19,623 nucleotides of DNA, taken from positions 1 through 19,623 of the forward strand of contig NZ_JBHRZT010000027.1 of the NCBI RefSeq assembly GCF_042649685.1, in the 5' to 3' direction. The notes below the pieces were generated by a model. The model was not told the origin of the DNA. It did no database searches and saw only the letters and a program-made list of their open reading frames with translations. Position numbers and translations under genes: made by a program. Shown here piece by piece: positions 1 to 7,017 of the stretch (position 1 is its first letter; every line of letters starts with the position of its first letter). The DNA comes from Bacillus_BA songklensis. GTDB taxonomy: Bacteria; Bacillota; Bacilli; Bacillales; Bacillaceae_H.

Positions 1-100
<100 letters not shown>

Positions 101-115
101 TTATTATTTTATTAT

Positions 116-192
<77 letters not shown>

Positions 193-264
193 ACTCTAAC
201 TTCTTTGAATTTCATCTTTGGGAGTTTGTGCGAAATATCATAAGATATTTCAAGCAAAATGTGT

Positions 265-340
265 GGTCCCGTGGTGTAGTGGTTAACATGCCTGCCTGTC
301 ACGCAGGAGATCGCGGGTTCGAGTCCCGTCGGGACCGCCA
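265..340 (+). tRNA. tRNA-Asp (anticodon GTC)
   Basis: This is a 76-nt cloverleaf with acceptor stem GGTCCCG/CGGGACC, anticodon loop CTGTCAC and an encoded CCA at 338-340. It lies 72 nt after tRNA-fMet and is followed within 20 nt by a terminator, so it is the last gene of the rRNA/tRNA transcript. Confidence 0.95.
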
Positions 341-358
341 TAATGTATTTAGCAGCAA

Positions 359-382
359 CGAAACAGAATGTTTCGTTTTTTT
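359..382 (+). terminator. Rho-independent terminator after the tRNAs
   Basis: A CGAAAC/GTTTCG stem with a 5-nt loop is followed by a run of seven T. It is the first of two terminators closing the rRNA/tRNA transcript. Confidence 0.8.
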
Positions 383-431
383 ATTTGATTACCGATTACC
401 GTTCTGTTAAACCATTTATACCGTCTTTGCA

Positions 432-463
432 TCCTTAGGATTACAAATCCTAGGGACTTTTTT
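432..463 (+). terminator. Second, stronger terminator after the tRNA cluster
   Basis: An 11-bp stem (432-442 with 446-456, including one G-T wobble) closes on a 3-nt loop and is followed by C and six T. It backs up the terminator at 359-382, as expected after a very active rRNA operon. Confidence 0.75.
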
Positions 464-684
464 ATATTTTGATACATAGCCTTATCCCCTTATTTCGCTC
501 TATACATACAAAGCGACGTAATCCATTGCTCCTAAGAGCCTGATAACATCAATTGACAATTGGTGGCAGGGGAGAATCTCTCAGCCGAGTGAAGTTTTGC
601 TTTATTGGATATCATGATGATAGAGAGCTTACAATAAAGGAAGGCCATTGTTTAAAACAAGCTTGAAAAGAGGCATGTCATACT
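464..684. other. Non-coding interval before tsaE; possible structured leader
   Basis: I see no gene in these 221 nt. In B. subtilis thiL occupies this place (recalled), but nothing here translates to it. The interval holds a 32-nt stretch (527-558) that recurs before moaC/ydiF at 5514-5545. It also holds an exact 8-bp inverted repeat CTTTATTG/CAATAAAG (600-607 and 632-639) enclosing 24 nt, and a small GGAGA/TCTC hairpin near 570-582. No convincing sigma-A promoter for tsaE was found, so the tsaE promoter, if it is here, is not of consensus type. Confidence 0.5.
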
Positions 685-1170
685 ATGATAGAACAAGAAA
701 CATTTGTGTTATTTACATATTCTCCCGAAGAAACGATGAAGGCTGCAGAAAAGCTTGCTCATTTACTACAACCTGGAGATGTTTTATTATTAGAAGGAGA
801 TTTAGGAGCTGGTAAAACTACTTTTACAAAAGGGTTAGCCAAAGGCCTTGGAATTACAAGAAACGTCAATAGTCCCACTTTTACTATTATCAAGGAGTAT
901 CATGGAGGACGTTTACCTTTGTTCCATATGGATGTTTATCGGTTAGATGATAGCTTTGAAGATTTAGGGTTCGATGAATATTTTGAAGGGAACGGTGTTA
1001 CTGTGGTAGAGTGGGCGCATCTCATCCAAGAACAGCTACCTGTACAATTATTACAAATTAATATATATCATGAGGCAGAAGAAAAACGCCGTCTCGAGCT
1101 GAACGCTTATGGCCGGCACTATATTGATCTTTGTAAGGAGCTTTTAAAAGATGAAAACTTTGGCAATTGA
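685..1170 (+). CDS. tsaE: tRNA t6A37 threonylcarbamoyladenosine biosynthesis ATPase TsaE
   Basis: TsaE is the ATPase of the cytoplasmic TsaB-TsaD-TsaE complex that transfers threonylcarbamoyl to A37 of ANN-decoding tRNAs. The 161-residue product, typical for the family, has a Walker A loop GDLGAGKTT at 38-46, the switch region NVNSPTFTIIKEY at about 61-73, and a Walker B-like FHMDVYRL near 86-93. The ATG at 685 was chosen because AAGAGG lies 11 nt upstream and the protein aligns with relatives from there. The gene ends inside tsaB (20-nt overlap), which points to translational coupling. Family membership is clear; regulation is unknown. Confidence 0.95.
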   Translation: MIEQETFVLFTYSPEETMKAAEKLAHLLQPGDVLLLEGDLGAGKTTFTKGLAKGLGITRNVNSPTFTIIKEYHGGRLPLFHMDVYRLDDSFEDLGFDEYFEGNGVTVVEWAHLIQEQLPVQLLQINIYHEAEEKRRLELNAYGRHYIDLCKELLKDENFGN

Positions 1171-1852
1171 TACATCAAATTTTGTGATGGGAATCGCTAT
1201 TCTCGATAATAATATTGTGATTGGTGAAATGATAACAAACATAAAAAAGAACCATTCTTTACGGGTCATGCCTGCTATTCAATCTTTGTTAGAAGATTGC
1301 GGTGTGAAGCCTGAGCAGCTAGAACGCATTGTGGTAGCAGAGGGACCGGGATCATATACAGGAGTGCGAATTGGGGTGACCATTGCGAAAACACTGGCGT
1401 GGACATTGAACATTCCTTTAGCCGGGGTCTCAAGCCTGGAAGTATTAGCGGTAAATGGCCGTTATTTTAACGGTTATATTTGCCCTCTTTTTGATGCGCG
1501 TCGTGGTCAAATTTATACCGGGCTTTATGAATATAAGAATGAGGAATTAACAACGGTTCTAGAAGACCGCCTTATTATAAATGATGAATGGGTAAAACAG
1601 ATCAAAGAGTATAACAAACCCATTCTGTTTTTAGGGAATGATCTTCATCTTCATAGGCAAATATTCTCCGAGAGATTAGGGGAGAAGGCGGTCTTCTCTG
1701 TGATTACTCAGTATAATCCCCGTCCAGGTGAGCTTGGCCTTCTCGGAATGAATAAACAATTCGTCGAGAATGTGCACTCTTTTGTTCCCAATTATCTTCG
1801 TCTAGCTGAAGCAGAGGCAAATTGGCTGGCGGCGCAAAAACCTAAAAGTTAA
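1151..1852 (+). CDS. tsaB: tRNA t6A37 biosynthesis protein TsaB
   Basis: TsaB is the inactive, ASKHA-fold partner of TsaD and scaffolds the t6A transferase complex. The 233-residue protein starts MKTLAIDTSN, the phosphate-1-like strand of the fold, and carries the family motif EGPGSYTGVRIG near residues 64-75. It lacks the metal-binding HxxxH pair of TsaD, as expected. The ATG lies inside the end of tsaE with a GGAGC element (1138-1142) upstream, and the gene sits between tsaE and rimI as in B. subtilis. The C-terminal domain, from about residue 120, is less conserved and supplies the dimer contacts in homologues. Confidence 0.95.
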   Translation: MKTLAIDTSNFVMGIAILDNNIVIGEMITNIKKNHSLRVMPAIQSLLEDCGVKPEQLERIVVAEGPGSYTGVRIGVTIAKTLAWTLNIPLAGVSSLEVLAVNGRYFNGYICPLFDARRGQIYTGLYEYKNEELTTVLEDRLIINDEWVKQIKEYNKPILFLGNDLHLHRQIFSERLGEKAVFSVITQYNPRPGELGLLGMNKQFVENVHSFVPNYLRLAEAEANWLAAQKPKS

Positions 1853-1866
1853 GGAGAAACAAGGAA

Positions 1867-2316
1867 ATGAAGTCAACGACTACTTTTCGATTCATGGAAA
1901 TGAAAGATATTGATCAAATTCTGCTTATAGAAAGATCATCCTTCACTGTTCCCTGGAGTCGAGAGGCCTTTTATAATGAGCTGATCCATAATCAGTATGC
2001 TCGTTATTTAGTCATGGAAGATGAAGGACAAATTATCGGTTATTGCGGCCTGTGGATTGTTATAGATGAAGCACATATTACAAATATCGCTTTACTGCCT
2101 GAATATCGCGGGCAAGGTTTGGGAACAGAGTTGCTAAGAAAGACGATGACAGAAGCAAAAGAACTAGGAGCAAATACGATGACCCTTGAAGTGAGAGTAT
2201 CCAATCATGTTGCTCAATCCCTTTATCGAAAGTTAGGGTTTGAAAATGGCGGTATTCGAAAAAATTATTATTCTGACAATCAAGAAGACGCTTTAGTAAT
2301 GTGGGTGAGATTATGA
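1867..2316 (+). CDS. rimI: RimI-type GNAT N-acetyltransferase
   Basis: This is a 149-residue single-domain GNAT protein. In Escherichia coli RimI acetylates the N-terminal alanine of ribosomal protein bS18, and the conserved position between tsaB and tsaD supports the same subgroup here. Visible features are the RimI N-terminus with VPWS (28-31), the acetyl-CoA pyrophosphate loop YRGQGLG (80-86), and the C-terminal VRVSNHVAQSLYRKLGF helix-strand that closes the cofactor site. The start ATG follows AAGGAG and AAGGA elements. The stop overlaps the tsaD start as ATGA. The substrate in this organism is inferred. Confidence 0.9.
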   Translation: MKSTTTFRFMEMKDIDQILLIERSSFTVPWSREAFYNELIHNQYARYLVMEDEGQIIGYCGLWIVIDEAHITNIALLPEYRGQGLGTELLRKTMTEAKELGANTMTLEVRVSNHVAQSLYRKLGFENGGIRKNYYSDNQEDALVMWVRL

Positions 2317-3332
2317 GTGATAAAAAACAATTAATTTTAGCGATTGAAACAAGTTGTGATGAAACGGCTGCTGCTGTTATCAAGAATGGAACGGACATTG
2401 TATCAAATGTAGTAGCCTCACAAATTGAAAGTCATAAAAGGTTCGGCGGTGTTGTTCCAGAAATTGCTTCCCGCCATCATGTTGAGCAGATAACCATCGT
2501 AGTAGAAGAAGCGTTAAAGCAAGCGAGTATAACATTTGAAGATATTGCTGCTGTTGCCGTAACAGAAGGACCGGGATTAGTAGGAGCGCTGTTAATCGGG
2601 GTAAATGCGGCCAAAGCATTGGCCTTCGCACATAGTAAACCGGTTGTTGGGGTCCATCACATTGCAGGTCATATTTATGCTAATCGTTTAGTAACAGAAA
2701 TGAAGTTCCCTCTTTTATCTTTAGTCGTTTCGGGCGGGCATACTGAACTTGTGTATATGCCTGAGCATGGAGTGTTTAAAGTCATTGGCGAAACAAGAGA
2801 TGATGCAGCGGGAGAGGCTTACGATAAAGTGGCAAGAACGTTAAATCTTCCATATCCAGGAGGCCCTCATATCGATCGTTTAGCACATGAAGGCAGCCCT
2901 TCTTACAATTTACCACGAGCCTGGCTGGAAGAGGGTTCTTATGATTTTAGTTTTAGTGGCTTAAAATCAGCTGTCATTAATACAATTCATAATGCAAAGC
3001 AAAAAGGTGAGGAGATTAATGCGAACGATATGGCAGCCAGCTTTCAGCAAAGTGTCATTGAGGTACTCGTCACCAAGACAGTGCGGGCGGCAAGAGAGTA
3101 CGACGTAAAACAAGTATTGTTAGCGGGTGGAGTAGCGGCTAATAAAGGGTTAAGGGCAGAACTAGAAGAGGCTTTTTCTTCCTTGGAAGGTGTCCGGCTA
3201 GTTATTCCACCTCTTTCGTTATGTACAGATAATGCGGCTATGATTGGGGCGGCCGGCAGTATCTTGTTCGAAAAAGGAAAATTATCCACAATGGCATTAA
3301 ACGCAAACCCTGGCTTAGACTTAGAGTGTTAA
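2313..3332 (+). CDS. tsaD: tRNA N6-adenosine threonylcarbamoyltransferase TsaD
   Basis: This is the catalytic subunit of the t6A complex, an ASKHA-fold, iron-binding transferase that uses threonylcarbamoyl-AMP. The 339-residue protein begins with the nucleotide-binding strand ILAIETSCDET (8-18), has the metal-binding HIAGH (116-120), the phosphate loop VSGGHTELV (about 143-151), and the C-terminal CTDNAAMIGAAG that provides the last metal-ligand Asp. I chose the ATG at 2313, which overlaps the rimI stop as ATGA behind GGGTGAG, over the in-frame GTG at 2301, because homologues begin at this point. It ends before a shared terminator with ydiF. Confidence 0.95.
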   Translation: MSDKKQLILAIETSCDETAAAVIKNGTDIVSNVVASQIESHKRFGGVVPEIASRHHVEQITIVVEEALKQASITFEDIAAVAVTEGPGLVGALLIGVNAAKALAFAHSKPVVGVHHIAGHIYANRLVTEMKFPLLSLVVSGGHTELVYMPEHGVFKVIGETRDDAAGEAYDKVARTLNLPYPGGPHIDRLAHEGSPSYNLPRAWLEEGSYDFSFSGLKSAVINTIHNAKQKGEEINANDMAASFQQSVIEVLVTKTVRAAREYDVKQVLLAGGVAANKGLRAELEEAFSSLEGVRLVIPPLSLCTDNAAMIGAAGSILFEKGKLSTMALNANPGLDLEC

Positions 3333-3405
3333 TAATAAGAACAGATTTTGTGGATCATGATTTAAAAGCAGGGTTGAAGATGTTATAGTGCAGATAGCAT
3401 GTGAA

Positions 3406-3439
3406 TAAAAAAAGCCAGTGTATAGCACTGGCTTTTTTT
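3406..3439. terminator. Bidirectional terminator between tsaD and ydiF
   Basis: The perfect 8-bp stem AGCCAGTG/CACTGGCT with a 5-nt loop has an A run on its left and a T run on its right, so it can end transcription from both converging genes. It touches the last bases of ydiF. Confidence 0.9.
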
Positions 3440-5387
3440 ATTCTTCAAGCAATAACTGAAGGGTTTCCCACTCTTCCATTAATTCTGCTAATGCTTGTTC
3501 ACATGATTCTTTCTCAATATTAATTTTATGAACTTCCTCATGATTTTGATAGACATCCGGATCACAGAGTCTTTCCTCATTCTGGGCGATTTTTTCTTCC
3601 ATCTCATGAATTTGGATTTCAATTTCTTCTACTCTGCGCTTTCGTTGACGAACAAGCTTTTTTGCCTCTTTGTCTTGAGTATAGGATTTTTTTTCAGGGA
3701 CTGCTTCATTTTTTGGTTTGTCTCCGAGCTGAGTTTCTTGAGCGGCTAACTGTTCGAGTTCTAGAAGCTCCGCTTTTTTCTGGACAAAATAATCATAATC
3801 CCCTAAATATTCTTCCGCGTGATTGGCTGAGAGCTCAATTACTTTACTAGCAATACGATTAATAAAATAACGGTCATGGGAGACGAATAATAATGTCCCC
3901 GGGTAATCAACTAAAGCATTTTCTAACACTTGCTTACTATCTAAGTCAAGATGGTTAGTAGGTTCGTCTAAAATTAGGAAATTCGCTTTTTGCATCATAA
4001 GTTTGGCCAAGGCAAGGCGGGCTTTTTCACCACCACTTAAAGTGGAAACCGTTTTTAATACGTCTTCTCCGGAGAACAAGAAGTTCCCCAGGGTGGTGCG
4101 GATTTCTTTTTCCGTTTTCGTTGGGTAATCATCCCACAACTCTTGCAATACAGTTTTATTGGATAGCAGGTTGGCTTGCTCTTGATCATAATATCCAAGT
4201 GTGACATTAGAACCGAATGCTATCTTTCCTTTTCGTATAGGAAGTTGATCGGTTATTGCTTTTAGTAAAGTAGACTTTCCGATTCCGTTTGGTCCCACTA
4301 AAGCAATGCTTTCTCCGCGTGTAATGCGAAGATTAATATTTTGGATAACAGGAGATTCATCTTGCTGATAAGCCACCGCTACATCTTCAAGCCTCAATAC
4401 TTCATTTCCGCTTTGACGCTCAATGTCGAACATAAAAGAAGCCGATTTTTCGTAGCCGGAAGGTTTGGGAAACAGTTCCATCCTATCTAACTGTTTTCTC
4501 CTGCTTTGGGCTCGTTTGGTTGTAGAAGCACGAGCGATGTTTCGTTGAATAAAGTCATTTAATTTGGCAATTTCATCTTGCTGTTTCTCGTATTGTTTCA
4601 AGTCACGTTCGTACTGCTCTGCTTTTTGAATTAAGTAGTTTGAGTAGTTGCCTGTATATTTAGTAACAGTAGTTCGAGACACCTCATAAATTTGTGTGAC
4701 CACTTTATCTAGGAAATAGCGATCATGGGAGACGATTAAAATAGCCCCTGAATAGTTTTGCAAAAATTGTTCTAACCATGATAACGTCTCGATATCCAAG
4801 TGGTTGGTAGGCTCGTCCAAAATCAATAAGTCCGGCTTTGTCAGAAGGAGCTTAGCAAGGGCCAATCTTGTTTTTTGTCCACCGCTTAGTGTGGAAATGG
4901 GCGTAGTATAGTCATAATCAGAAAAACGAAAGCCATGTAAAATGGAGCGAGTGTCCGCCTCATATTGATAACCGCCCTGGTCTTTGAATTTAACTTGCAG
5001 TTCATCATATTCATGAAGCAGCTTTTCATATTGTGTCTCATTGTTTAACAAAGCAGGATCACCCATTTGTTGTTCCAAATGCCTTAACTGATGTTCCATT
5101 TGTTTTAAGGGTTGGAATACAGTCATCATTTCATCCCAGATGGATAATTCAGATTCCAAAATGGTGCTTTGTCCCATATAGTCAATTGTGACATCTTTTG
5201 GTTTAATCATTTCTCCCTGGTCATAAGAATGAAGGCCGGCAATGATTTTCAATAGAGTGGATTTTCCCGCTCCGTTGCGGCCAACTAGACCAATTCGATC
5301 TTTACATTGTACTTCTAATTTTATATTCGTTAAAATCGGTTCAGCTCCAAAAAATTTGGAGATCCCGTTTAATTGTAAAAGAATCAT
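3438..5387 (-). CDS. ydiF: ABC-F family ATPase, YdiF-like (ribosome-associated)
   Basis: The protein has two ABC cassettes and no membrane segments, the mark of ABC-F proteins, which bind the ribosomal E site and act on stalled or antibiotic-bound ribosomes. Domain 1 has Walker A GRNGAGKST (36-44), signature LSGGQ (167-171) and DEPTNHLD (191-198). The inter-domain linker spans about 250-320. Domain 2 has GPNGIGKST (365-373), LSGGE (450-454) and DEPTNHLD (474-481). A charged coiled-coil tail runs from about 540 to 649. Length is 649 residues. The start ATG at 5387 follows AGAGGTG; an upstream in-frame extension to 5444 has no comparable ribosome binding site. Whether it confers resistance or is housekeeping cannot be told. 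See the leader feature for control. Confidence 0.92.
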   Translation of the reverse strand: MILLQLNGISKFFGAEPILTNIKLEVQCKDRIGLVGRNGAGKSTLLKIIAGLHSYDQGEMIKPKDVTIDYMGQSTILESELSIWDEMMTVFQPLKQMEHQLRHLEQQMGDPALLNNETQYEKLLHEYDELQVKFKDQGGYQYEADTRSILHGFRFSDYDYTTPISTLSGGQKTRLALAKLLLTKPDLLILDEPTNHLDIETLSWLEQFLQNYSGAILIVSHDRYFLDKVVTQIYEVSRTTVTKYTGNYSNYLIQKAEQYERDLKQYEKQQDEIAKLNDFIQRNIARASTTKRAQSRRKQLDRMELFPKPSGYEKSASFMFDIERQSGNEVLRLEDVAVAYQQDESPVIQNINLRITRGESIALVGPNGIGKSTLLKAITDQLPIRKGKIAFGSNVTLGYYDQEQANLLSNKTVLQELWDDYPTKTEKEIRTTLGNFLFSGEDVLKTVSTLSGGEKARLALAKLMMQKANFLILDEPTNHLDLDSKQVLENALVDYPGTLLFVSHDRYFINRIASKVIELSANHAEEYLGDYDYFVQKKAELLELEQLAAQETQLGDKPKNEAVPEKKSYTQDKEAKKLVRQRKRRVEEIEIQIHEMEEKIAQNEERLCDPDVYQNHEEVHKINIEKESCEQALAELMEEWETLQLLLEE

Positions 5388-5546
5388 ATGTTTCACCTCT
5401 ACTAGTATAGGTTTAGTGTATCTTAATGTATTGAGAATGGGCAACTATCCAATATTATCTATCGGTTCTAACGGACAGTAGGATCCTATTTTAAGCATTA
5501 AGCAGTGGATAACTGCCCATAGGAGCCTGATAAGTTCAATTAACAC
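5388..5546 (-). promoter_or_regulatory. ydiF mRNA leader with alternative folds (candidate attenuator)
   Basis: The promoter at 5553-5580 would start the ydiF mRNA near 5546, leaving a leader of about 160 nt. Three pairings are visible. (a) 5519-5527 with 5481-5489, 8 of 9 bases, enclosing hairpin GCAGT/ACTGC (5502-5506 with 5512-5516). (b) 5507-5520 with 5437-5450, 12 of 14 bases, which excludes (a). (c) A short hairpin at 5395-5412 that covers the AGAGGTG ribosome binding site. No T-rich terminator is seen, so translational rather than transcriptional control would be expected. Function is inference. Confidence 0.45.
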
Positions 5547-5552
5547 TCTGTA

Positions 5553-5580
5553 ATTATAAGAAATGTTCCTATAACTTCAA
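5553..5580 (-). promoter_or_regulatory. Sigma-A-type promoter for ydiF
   Basis: On the minus strand TTGAAG (5580-5575) is separated by 16 nt from a perfect TATAAT (5558-5553). The predicted start is near 5546. Confidence 0.7.
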
Positions 5581-5609
5581 GAGACAGATTTGTTAAAATA
5601 GTGTATAGT
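5581..5609 (+). promoter_or_regulatory. Candidate promoter for moaC
   Basis: GAGACA (5581-5586), 17 nt, TATAGT (5604-5609) is a moderate sigma-A match directly before the moaC ribosome binding site; TAAAAT at 5594-5599 is an alternative -10. It is nearly back to back with the ydiF promoter. It leaves an mRNA leader of only about 15 nt, just enough for AAAGGAGGAG. Confidence 0.4.
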
Positions 5610-5631
5610 CGTAATTAAAGGAGGAGAAAAT

Positions 5632-6117
5632 GTGGGTTTTACTCATTTTAACGACCAGGGTCGAGCTAAAATGGTCGACATCTCAGAAAAACATGAAACA
5701 GTACGTACAGCGGTTGCTGTGTCCAGTGTACAAGTAAGTGAAGAAATCTATCGGAAAATTGTTAGCCATGAGGTTGGAAAAGGAGATGTGTTAGCGGTTT
5801 CACAAGTGGCTGGAATTATGGCTGCAAAGAAAACAGCTGATGTTATTCCTATGTGTCATCCCATTCCATTAAAAGGTGTGAACATTTCTTTTTCATGGGA
5901 GCAAAAAGAGACAAGCTACTCACTTCTTATCAAAGTGGAAGCAAAAACAAAAGGAAGTACAGGAGTGGAAATGGAAGCGTTAACGGCTGCTTCTATTTGT
6001 GCATTAACCGTCTATGATATGTGTAAAGCTATTGATAAATCAATGATCATTGGACCAACCTATTTAATAGAAAAAACCGGTGGGAAAAGCGGGGATTACA
6101 AACGAGAGAACCTATAA
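5632..6117 (+). CDS. moaC: Cyclic pyranopterin monophosphate synthase MoaC
   Basis: MoaC converts the MoaA product 3',8-cyclo-7,8-dihydro-GTP into cyclic pyranopterin monophosphate, an early step of molybdenum cofactor synthesis in the cytoplasm. The 161-residue protein carries the family motifs MCHP (74-77), GSTGVEMEAL (108-117) and the AxxVYDMCKA helix with Asp129. The start is GTG, five nt after AAAGGAGGAG. The overlapping ATG at 5630 is out of frame and stops after about 37 codons. No other molybdopterin genes are nearby, as in B. subtilis, where moaC also stands before rex. Confidence 0.93.
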   Translation: MGFTHFNDQGRAKMVDISEKHETVRTAVAVSSVQVSEEIYRKIVSHEVGKGDVLAVSQVAGIMAAKKTADVIPMCHPIPLKGVNISFSWEQKETSYSLLIKVEAKTKGSTGVEMEALTAASICALTVYDMCKAIDKSMIIGPTYLIEKTGGKSGDYKRENL

Positions 6118-6149
6118 TGTAAAGGCTTTTGGATTGTGGGGGATAAATG

Positions 6150-6791
6150 ATGAATACTGAGCAATTAAAAATACCACAAGCAACTGCGAAGCGATTGCCT
6201 CTTTATTATCGCTTTTTAAAAAATCTGCATTCTTCAGGAAAGCAGCGTGTTTCTTCAGCTGAATTGAGTGAAGCTGTAAAAGTGGATTCAGCAACTATTC
6301 GCAGAGATTTCTCCTATTTTGGAGCACTAGGGAAAAAAGGTTATGGATACAATGTCAATTATTTGTTATCCTTTTTTAGAAAAACATTAGATCAAGATGA
6401 GATTACGAAAGTAGCGTTAATCGGGGTGGGAAATCTCGGGACTGCTTTTTTAAATTATAATTTTATCAAGAATAACAATACAAAAATAGAGTTCTCTTTT
6501 GATGTAGATGAAAGCAAGGTCGGAACGACTATTGGAGATGTGCCAATTTATCACTTAGATGAGCTGGAAGATAGAATTACAGAGGGAATTTCAGTGGCCA
6601 TCTTAACCGTACCTGCCAGCGTAGCACAGCAAATTACAGATCGTTTAGTAAAAAGCGGGATTAAAGGGATTTTAAACTTTACTCCTGCACGCATCAATGT
6701 ACCCGATTCCATTCGAATCCATCACATTGACCTAGCAGTTGAGTTACAATCACTAATTTATTTTCTAAAAAATTATCCGAAGTCACCTTAA
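6150..6791 (+). CDS. rex: Redox-sensing transcriptional repressor Rex
   Basis: Rex is a dimeric repressor that leaves DNA when the NADH/NAD+ ratio rises and so controls fermentation and respiration genes. The N-terminal winged helix (about 1-80) contains the recognition segment VDSATIRRDFSYFG. The Rossmann domain follows with GVGNLG at about 92-97 and an acidic FDVDESKVG loop that fits NAD(H). The C-terminal swapped helix includes IHHIDLAVELQSL. Two ATGs are adjacent (6147 and 6150); 6150 gives the better spacing to GGGGGAT (6138-6144). Length is 213 residues. The gene follows moaC by about 30 nt, so the two are probably co-transcribed. Confidence 0.95.
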   Translation: MNTEQLKIPQATAKRLPLYYRFLKNLHSSGKQRVSSAELSEAVKVDSATIRRDFSYFGALGKKGYGYNVNYLLSFFRKTLDQDEITKVALIGVGNLGTAFLNYNFIKNNNTKIEFSFDVDESKVGTTIGDVPIYHLDELEDRITEGISVAILTVPASVAQQITDRLVKSGIKGILNFTPARINVPDSIRIHHIDLAVELQSLIYFLKNYPKSP

Positions 6792-6831
6792 GGTAACAGG
6801 ATGTTACTCAAAAGGAGAGGGGGAATTTTTC

Positions 6832-7005
6832 ATGGGTATTGGATTCGGCAGTTTTCTATTGATTGCTCTAGTTGCTTTACTCATTTTTGGACCGAAAAAG
6901 CTGCCTGAGTTAGGGAAAGCAGCAGGCCATACGTTAAAAGAGTTTAAGGATGCCACAAAAGGGTTAGCCGATGATGACGATGATAAAAAGCGTAATGGGA
7001 AGTAA
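6832..7005 (+). CDS. tatA: Twin-arginine translocase subunit TatA (57 residues)
   Basis: TatA oligomerises to form the passage for folded, twin-arginine-tagged proteins. The 57-residue product has a short N-terminal membrane helix (about 5-20), the hinge FGPKKLPELGKAAG (19-32), an amphipathic helix (to about 45) and a very acidic then basic tail with five consecutive Asp (47-51). These match TatAy of B. subtilis. The ATG at 6832 is preceded by AAAGGAGAGGGGG. tatC starts 12 nt later, so this is a minimal TatA-TatC pair with no separate TatB, the normal arrangement in Bacillus. Confidence 0.95.
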   Translation: MGIGFGSFLLIALVALLIFGPKKLPELGKAAGHTLKEFKDATKGLADDDDDKKRNGK

Positions 7006-7017
7006 GGAATGAACTTT

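Noticed and set aside
464..684. Remnant of thiL
   Set aside because: No frame of the interval shows ThiL-like residues, so a pseudogene cannot be claimed.
5588..5610. Possible Rex operator before moaC-rex
   Set aside because: TTTGTTAAAATAGTGTA has part of the TTGTGAA half-site but lacks the symmetric TTCACAA half.
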